DNA from: an uncultured Rubrobacteraceae bacterium
Lineage (GTDB): Bacteria; Actinomycetota; Rubrobacteria; Rubrobacterales; Rubrobacteraceae
Length of the DNA: 64,000 bases
Assembly (NCBI GenBank): GCA_902806085.1
Contig: CADCVH010000001.1
Coordinates: 1-64,000 of the forward strand
Direction of reading: 5' to 3'
The translations under genes and the position numbers were made by a program. Below are positions 59,202 to 64,000 of the stretch, in pieces (the first letter of the stretch is position 1; each line of letters starts with the position of its first letter). The notes under the pieces are model-generated. The model was not told the origin of the DNA and did no database searches. It saw only the letters and a list, made by a program, of their open reading frames with translations.

Positions 59202-60350
59202 CTAGTTCCCTCCGTCGGATGCGAGTAATTGGCGTTCCAGCCTCGAGTAAGCCCGTTCGGAGCCCTGCACGAGGGGTTTGAGTATCTTCTCGACGTAACG
59301 TATGGGGTAGATCATGGCCGGCCACCTCGGGTCCGGCTTCGCCAGCGGCGCCCGCTCGGCGATGATCCAGCGCGAGATCTCGTCTATCTGCACGGGTTCG
59401 GTGTCCCGCGGCGCCTCTACCCTCATCAAGGACCCCAGGGCGTCGGCCCCCCGCTGCGGCGGCCACATCCTGAGGTACCAGGAGGTGCGGCGCTCGCTAT
59501 GGTCCCGCCGCAACTGCCAGTCCGGGACGAAGCTCGTCGTGCGCATCCCTGGCTCGAGATCCAGGAGCATCCCGACGTCTTTGCCGACGAACTCGGGTCG
59601 GGCGACGCTCTTTATGAGGCCGATGGCGCGGCGGTTGGACTCCCTGATGTCCTTGAGCTGGCCGTCGACCGCGATCCAGGCGTCCGGTTCCTCGAGCGTC
59701 TTGTCGTCGAGCTCCCACTGGCGGAGCATCTCCCCCTCGAGCCTCTCCCTAAGCGCCCGGACCCTCACCCGCGCCCTCTCCCGCATCCCGACGTAGTCGG
59801 AAGGGTCGGCGTCGGCCATGTACTCGGCGGAGTCCATGATCAGGTGCGGGGAGGAGGGCACGTCCTCCGGGCCGAACGGGGAGAAGCCGGCCTCGATCAG
59901 CAACTCCCAGAACGCCTCGACCGAGGTTTCGCCGGCGCTGCGCGGCAGGATCACGGCCTGCACCACGACCGGCGGTTCTTCGAGCGGCATGCGCGAGAAC
60001 CGGCGGTTGCAGCGGTTGATGATGGCGGCGGCCACGGTCGCCACGATCACCGGCGACATCCCGATGCGCCCGATCTCGCGCGAGCTCTGCACCCCATCGA
60101 GGAAGTAGCAGAGCTTGGACGTGCCGTCGTCCCGGCCTATCTCCCGCGGCCCCGGCGGCTCCTCGAGATGGAACGGACGCCCCTGGGGCGCCCCGTCTTC
60201 CTCGTCCTCCACCGGACGGTGGGCAAACTGCTGGGCCTCGAGGTCTACCGTCCCGGCACCCGCGGTTACATGGATGCCCCTGCGCCCGGCATCGTCCAAC
60301 GCCCGGCTTATCTTTGAGACAAAATCTTCGGAAGCGCTCCCCGCCAGCAT
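59202..60350 (-). CDS. NurA-like nuclease
   Basis: The 382-residue protein carries NurA-type motifs: LCYFLDGVQSSREIGRIGMS (Asp85 for metal), PDAWIAVDGQLKDIRESNRR (second acid), IGLIKSV and a C-terminal EISRWIIAERAPL-like segment near the expected His/Asp region. NurA nucleases degrade the 5' strand together with HerA. Gene order nurA-herA with a 1-base gap supports the call. An RNase H-like fold is expected. Confidence 0.78.
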   Translation of the reverse strand: MLAGSASEDFVSKISRALDDAGRRGIHVTAGAGTVDLEAQQFAHRPVEDEEDGAPQGRPFHLEEPPGPREIGRDDGTSKLCYFLDGVQSSREIGRIGMSPVIVATVAAAIINRCNRRFSRMPLEEPPVVVQAVILPRSAGETSVEAFWELLIEAGFSPFGPEDVPSSPHLIMDSAEYMADADPSDYVGMRERARVRVRALRERLEGEMLRQWELDDKTLEEPDAWIAVDGQLKDIRESNRRAIGLIKSVARPEFVGKDVGMLLDLEPGMRTTSFVPDWQLRRDHSERRTSWYLRMWPPQRGADALGSLMRVEAPRDTEPVQIDEISRWIIAERAPLAKPDPRWPAMIYPIRYVEKILKPLVQGSERAYSRLERQLLASDGGN

Positions 60351-60391
60351 GGCCGGAAGTATACGCGGGACGGGTTCGGAAGACTAACCGC

Positions 60392-60976
60392 CTAACCTTC
60401 ATCCTCCGCGTCAGGTTCAGAGACAAGCGACTCGAACTGCCGCTCCGCCAGGCCGACCGCGGACCGGAAGCTCCGGCGTTCTTCGGGTGTGCCGGCGTAG
60501 GCGTCGCGGGCCATCTTCAGGATCTTTTTGGCTTCGCCGCGCTGCCTCTCCGCGTTCGGGATCTCCTTGGAGAACGCGTAGACGAGGTCGCCGTCTTCCT
60601 CGTAGTAGAAGTGGAAGAACACGTCCCCCTGCCGCCCGAGGCCGGTGAGGGCGGCGTCGCCGGAGACCTGGCTCACGTTCAGGAGCGTCGCCGCCGAGAA
60701 GGGCCCGCCGTCCATCGGGTAGACGGTGAACGCCAGGCGCACGACGGGCCCGTAGAACGTTTTGTAGAACTCCAGCTGCCGCACGATGCGGGCCGGTCCC
60801 CTGATGCCTTCGATCTCCCCCCGCGAGGCCGCCACCACCACGTGCCCCTTCGGCGGCCTCATGGACTCCCGCCCCTGCGTCGAGACCATGCGCGCCTGCG
60901 CCCCGCGTTCGAGCACCGCGGAGGCCAGGCTCTTACGCACGCCCTCGGGGAGTTCGAGCCCCTTGCTCTCGGTCAA
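60392..60976 (-). CDS. Hypothetical protein in the nurA-herA operon
   Basis: The 194-residue protein starts at TTG 60976, which overlaps the TGA of the M20 peptidase (TTGA). It contains GVRKSLASAVLERGAQARMV, LEFYKTFYGPVVRLAFTVYP, VFFHFYYEEDGDLVYAF and RDAYAGTPEERRSFRSAVGL. It is soluble and aromatic in the middle. It lies 41 bases before nurA in the same direction. No domain recognised; a role with NurA is possible only by position. Confidence 0.7.
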   Translation of the reverse strand: MTESKGLELPEGVRKSLASAVLERGAQARMVSTQGRESMRPPKGHVVVAASRGEIEGIRGPARIVRQLEFYKTFYGPVVRLAFTVYPMDGGPFSAATLLNVSQVSGDAALTGLGRQGDVFFHFYYEEDGDLVYAFSKEIPNAERQRGEAKKILKMARDAYAGTPEERRSFRSAVGLAERQFESLVSEPDAEDEG

Positions 60977-62337
60977 GCCGAAGACCCCTCGTTGCCGAAG
61001 CGCCCGAAGAAGCGGGCAAAGTAGCCGACGGCCTCGAAGTAGTCGTCGAGGCGGACGGACTCGTTGGGGGCGTGGATGCGGCTCCCGGCGTTGGCCACGT
61101 TGCCTGTCATGATGGTGGGTATCCCGAGCTCGGTTGCGAAGAGCGAGGTCGGGCCGCTGCCACCGATGGTGGGGAAGACGACCGCGTCGTCGCGGCCGAG
61201 GTCCTCCCACGCGCCGACCGCGGTCCGCACGACGGGCGAATCGACGGGCGTCTTGGCCGCCTCGACGCCGTGCAGGTCCACCACCTCGACGTCCTCGAAG
61301 CCGCGGCGGTCCAGGTGGTCGCGCAGGAGTTTCAGGACCGGGCCGGGGCTCTGGCCGACCACGAGCCGGAAGTCCATCTTCACGAACGCCCCGGACGGGA
61401 CGATGGTCTTCGGGCCGGGGCCGGTGTAGCCGCTCATGATGCCGGCTATGTTCGCCGTCGGGCGCAGGAGATACTCGCGCAGGGCGGCCTCGCCGGTCAG
61501 GTTCCGGTCCAGGGCCTCCACGCCCCAGAGCTTTTTCAGGGCCTCGTCGTCGAAGGGGATCTTCTCTATGGCCGCGAGTTCCTCGTCGGAGGAGGGTTCT
61601 ATTATCTCGTCGAACCCGTCTAGCGTGATCTCGCCGTTCTCGTCCTTGATGGTCCTCAGCGCCTGGACGAGACGCCACACGGGGTTGGGCGCTATGCCGC
61701 CGTACATGCTGTGCAGGTCGTGGGAGGCGCCGCGGGCTCGAAGCTCGACGTAGGCCATCCCCTTCGTGCCGCACTCGATGCTTGGGCGCCCGGCCTCGTC
61801 CTTCACCGCGCCCTCCCACAGGCAGGCGTCGGCGGAGAGGAGGTTCGCGTTCGCGCGGACGAAATGGGCCAGGTTCGGGCTGCCGACCTCTTCCTCGCCC
61901 TCTATGAGGAACTTGAGCTTGAAGGGGAGCGGGCCGTGTTCTTGCATATACAGGCGCAGGGCCTGAATGCGGGCGAGGACGTCGCCCTTGTCGTCGGCGA
62001 CGCCGCGGGCGTAGAGGGAACCGTCGCGGACCGTAGGCTCGAACGGGTCGCTCTCCCAGAGGTCCAGGGGCTCGGGTGGTTGCACGTCGTAGTGGCCGTA
62101 GGAGAGGAGCGTGCGGTCACCGTCACCTATCTCGGCGTAGACGACCGGGTGTCCTTCCGTCTCCATGATGCGGGTTTCGGCCCCGGCGTCCCGCAGTTTG
62201 CCCGCGACCCATTCCGCGCACGCTCTGAAACCCTTCCCGTCGTCCTCGCGGGCGGAGATCGAGGGCATCCGCAGGAACTCCTTCAGCTCCTCCAGCAGGG
62301 CGTCCTTCGACTCTTCTATACGTCTGTCGGTCTGCAT
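60973..62337 (-). CDS. M20 family metallopeptidase (dipeptidase-like)
   Basis: The 454-residue protein starts at ATG 62337 (GGAGG upstream). Zinc-ligand motifs are LLSYGHYDVQPPEP, YARGVADDKGDVLARIQALR, IEGEEEVGSPNLAHFV, DACLWEGAVKDEAGRPSIEC and the late TGNVANAGSRIHAPNESVRL with the final His. A dimerisation lid is inserted between. It hydrolyses dipeptides or short peptides. Possibly transcribed with the genes downstream on the minus strand. Confidence 0.93.
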   Translation of the reverse strand: MQTDRRIEESKDALLEELKEFLRMPSISAREDDGKGFRACAEWVAGKLRDAGAETRIMETEGHPVVYAEIGDGDRTLLSYGHYDVQPPEPLDLWESDPFEPTVRDGSLYARGVADDKGDVLARIQALRLYMQEHGPLPFKLKFLIEGEEEVGSPNLAHFVRANANLLSADACLWEGAVKDEAGRPSIECGTKGMAYVELRARGASHDLHSMYGGIAPNPVWRLVQALRTIKDENGEITLDGFDEIIEPSSDEELAAIEKIPFDDEALKKLWGVEALDRNLTGEAALREYLLRPTANIAGIMSGYTGPGPKTIVPSGAFVKMDFRLVVGQSPGPVLKLLRDHLDRRGFEDVEVVDLHGVEAAKTPVDSPVVRTAVGAWEDLGRDDAVVFPTIGGSGPTSLFATELGIPTIMTGNVANAGSRIHAPNESVRLDDYFEAVGYFARFFGRFGNEGSSA

Positions 62338-62443
62338 CAAAGATCCTCCGTTCGGTTCGTGGGCAGGTTAGCATCTCGATGGGTCCACGCCATCCGGGTG
62401 TCCAGCCCTGGGGCTGCTGTTATATTGGGGACGGAGGTTGTCT

Positions 62444-62980
62444 GTGGAGCAGAAACCGGATCGCGAGCTAGAAAAGCGCCGGGAGGGACCCGCCCGTCGG
62501 AGTTCCGACGCGGACGAGTTCTGGAGCGGTATCGGCCTCGACGTGGACAGCATGGGCCCGACGGCCCAGCTCACGACCTCGCTCGCGGTCCTGATTCCCG
62601 TGGTGGTCGCATCCGTCGCCGTTTTGTTCTTTTTCACCAACTTCTGGTGGTTTGTTTTCTTTTTCGGGTGGGCGCTCTTCCCGGCCTTCGGGTTGTTGCT
62701 CCGGGGCATCGCGGGGTTGTCCGAGGGGGAGGGGCGGAGGGGGCTCCACGGATCGAACGACAAAGAGCGCGAGCTGCTCTCCGTGTTGCGCGAACACGAA
62801 GAGATCACGCCGACCGGGGCCGCGATGGAGACCTCGCTGACCGTGGAGGAGGCCGACGGCATGCTCAAGGACCTGGCCGCCAAGGGCCACCTGGAGGCGA
62901 GGGTGCGCGGGGGCGGCATCTTCTACGGTCTCTGGCGGGCGGAGGACTCGGAGAAGCGGGGGATCGAGGAGGGGCGTTAG
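62444..62980 (+). CDS. Membrane protein with a C-terminal winged-helix-like part
   Basis: The protein has about 178 residues from GTG 62444 (ACGGAGG six bases upstream). Two hydrophobic helices (LAVLIPVVVASVAVLFFFTN, FFGWALFPAFGLLLRGIAGL) are followed by ERELLSVLREHEEITPTGAA, METSLTVEEADGMLKDLAAK and GHLEARVRGGGIFYGLW, which looks like a MarR-type winged helix. Such small 2TM-wHTH proteins are of unknown function. Confidence 0.7.
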   Translation: MEQKPDRELEKRREGPARRSSDADEFWSGIGLDVDSMGPTAQLTTSLAVLIPVVVASVAVLFFFTNFWWFVFFFGWALFPAFGLLLRGIAGLSEGEGRRGLHGSNDKERELLSVLREHEEITPTGAAMETSLTVEEADGMLKDLAAKGHLEARVRGGGIFYGLWRAEDSEKRGIEEGR

Positions 62981-63070
62981 GTGTCGTGGCGGGTGGCGCC
63001 CGTGTTATCATTCTGTGCCCGGAAGGGGTTTCGGCGCGTGAGATCGAGAGCATAGGGTAAACACGTCTTT

Positions 63071-63811
63071 ATGGAAGAGCGCAGGATACCGGAGACGCTC
63101 GAAGAGGCCTACGGGCTGCGGGACTCGGCGGGCTCGTTGCAGGAGAGGGACTTCTACCAGGAGCAGGTCTACCTGCTGCGGCGCGAGGAGTACCGTTCGC
63201 GCGGCATCCGCACGGAGATCTCCTCCCGCCGCCGCGAGCGCCAGAGCGCTCTTGAGTTCTCCCGCGAGATGTTCTTCCTCGAGGTCGCTGAGATCTCGGG
63301 CCGCCGCTCCGGGAGCCGCGAGGCCCGCGCCACCCAGCAGGATGCCCGCCGCTACGCCACCCGCCTCGACACCCACGCCTTCCTGAAACAGCTCGCCTCG
63401 CCCCACTCGGGCGCCGTCGAGCTCTACCGGCGCAACTACCTGGAGCTACTGAGGATGGGCAAGTCTCCGGCCGAGGCCTACTACCTCTCGCGGGTCATAG
63501 GGCTCGCGGGCGAGGGGGAGTTCCGCCGGGCCACCGAGAGCGTTCGGGAGTCCGGCTACCCGACCAGGGGGCGGCTCGCCTACACGGTCGAGAAGACGGC
63601 CATCCAGATAAGGGACCTGCCGGGGGGCATGATCCTTATCCTGCTCACCTTCTTCGCCTCGCTCTTCGCCTTCGTGTGGGCGACGCAGACTTGGAGCCAG
63701 GCAGGGGCGGGAACCATCTTCTTCGTCTCTTTGGGCCTGATCGCGGCCAGCGCCCTGATGCTGATCTCGGCCATCTTTATCGTCACCTTTATCAGGTCGA
63801 TAAACAAATAG
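63071..63811 (+). CDS. Hypothetical protein with two C-terminal membrane helices
   Basis: The 246-residue protein has a charged helical N-terminal part (ERDFYQEQVYLLRREEYRSR, RERQSALEFSREMFFLEVAE). It ends with two helices (MILILLTFFASLFAFVWATQ, IFFVSLGLIAASALMLISAI) and KSINK-like polar residues. No family recognised. It lies 90 bases after the 2TM-winged-helix gene and could be linked with it. Confidence 0.7.
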   Translation: MEERRIPETLEEAYGLRDSAGSLQERDFYQEQVYLLRREEYRSRGIRTEISSRRRERQSALEFSREMFFLEVAEISGRRSGSREARATQQDARRYATRLDTHAFLKQLASPHSGAVELYRRNYLELLRMGKSPAEAYYLSRVIGLAGEGEFRRATESVRESGYPTRGRLAYTVEKTAIQIRDLPGGMILILLTFFASLFAFVWATQTWSQAGAGTIFFVSLGLIAASALMLISAIFIVTFIRSINK

Positions 63812-63916
63812 CCCCGGCACGAGTGCGCCTTTTGCGCCGTACAGGACGCTTCGATATTCTCTGCTACCGCCGATCTCCGTCACCGTGAACCGTCGACTTT
63901 CTGGCCGCCTATCCGA

Positions 63917-64000
63917 TCACCCCGCCTTGCTCGCCAGTATCTGGTCAACCACGCCCTTGGGGTTGTCGGTCGTTCCGACGTAAATGCTGTGGTTCTTGCC
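63917..64000 (-). CDS. C-terminal end of an unidentified protein (5' end outside window)
   Basis: A minus-strand frame enters from the right edge and ends at TGA 63917-63919. Its last 27 residues include HSIYVGTTDNPKGVVDQIL and terminal ASKAG. Codon use fits the genome. Too short to identify. 63812-63916 holds no gene. Confidence 0.5.
   Translation of the reverse strand, partial: GKNHSIYVGTTDNPKGVVDQILASKAG

Overview
The window is about 64 kb of very GC-rich DNA (about 70% G+C by eye) with dense genes, frequent GTG and TTG starts and gene families typical of Actinomycetota. The gene style (trypsin-like secreted protease, MarP-type protease, Asp23 protein, short-loop ABC exporters, HD-GYP proteins, archaeal-style HerA/NurA beside SbcCD) fits a Rubrobacter-like organism best. 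This assignment is an inference; no rRNA gene is present. I saw no tRNA, CRISPR array, transposase or prophage gene.

Layout. 1-8.5 kb is a signalling and decay zone: a LuxR-type regulator without a phospho-acceptor, a c-di-GMP-I riboswitch directly in front of a GAF/HD-GYP gene, a secreted repeat protein, a multiply broken beta-propeller gene, a PAS fragment, two tandem 9-codon ORFs ending in the same hexapeptide, and a membrane HD-GYP gene that opens on a perfect hairpin. 8.8-13.1 kb holds an aldo/keto reductase, a VOC protein, an OsmC-like gene with an in-frame TGA at the catalytic cysteine, a small transcript-like unit and an ABC-2 exporter. 13.1-20 kb has a PIN/Phd toxin-antitoxin pair and a siderophore uptake locus on both sides of a Fur-like box; one permease there is split by an amber codon. 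20-31.9 kb carries cstA/ybdD, an ABC-2 exporter, a beta-hydroxyacid dehydrogenase, small proteins, a polar amino acid ABC transporter, an MFS transporter, an Asp23 protein with a repetitive tail, and mug. 32-50 kb holds metabolic and envelope genes (aldo/keto reductase, CorA, drug-type ABC exporter, ferredoxin, a large two-USP protein, aminotransferase, FAD monooxygenase with TetR, MarP, RlmN, PH-domain pair). 50-64 kb has a secreted trypsin-like protease, SbcC-SbcD, a lower-GC toxin-antitoxin island, HerA-NurA, an M20 peptidase and membrane proteins.

How the genes work together. The siderophore locus encodes two binding lipoproteins, two permeases, an ATPase and an FhuF-like reductase, so it covers capture, import and reductive release of iron. 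SbcC, SbcD, HerA and NurA lie in the same orientation and together resemble the archaeal Rad50-Mre11-HerA-NurA end-resection set, split here by a small AT-richer island. The riboswitch in front of an HD-GYP gene suggests that c-di-GMP controls its own breakdown.

Most notable candidates: the possible selenocysteine OsmC (TGA, downstream hairpin, resolving cysteine kept) and the twin micro-ORFs whose last six residues are identical although the DNA differs at silent positions.
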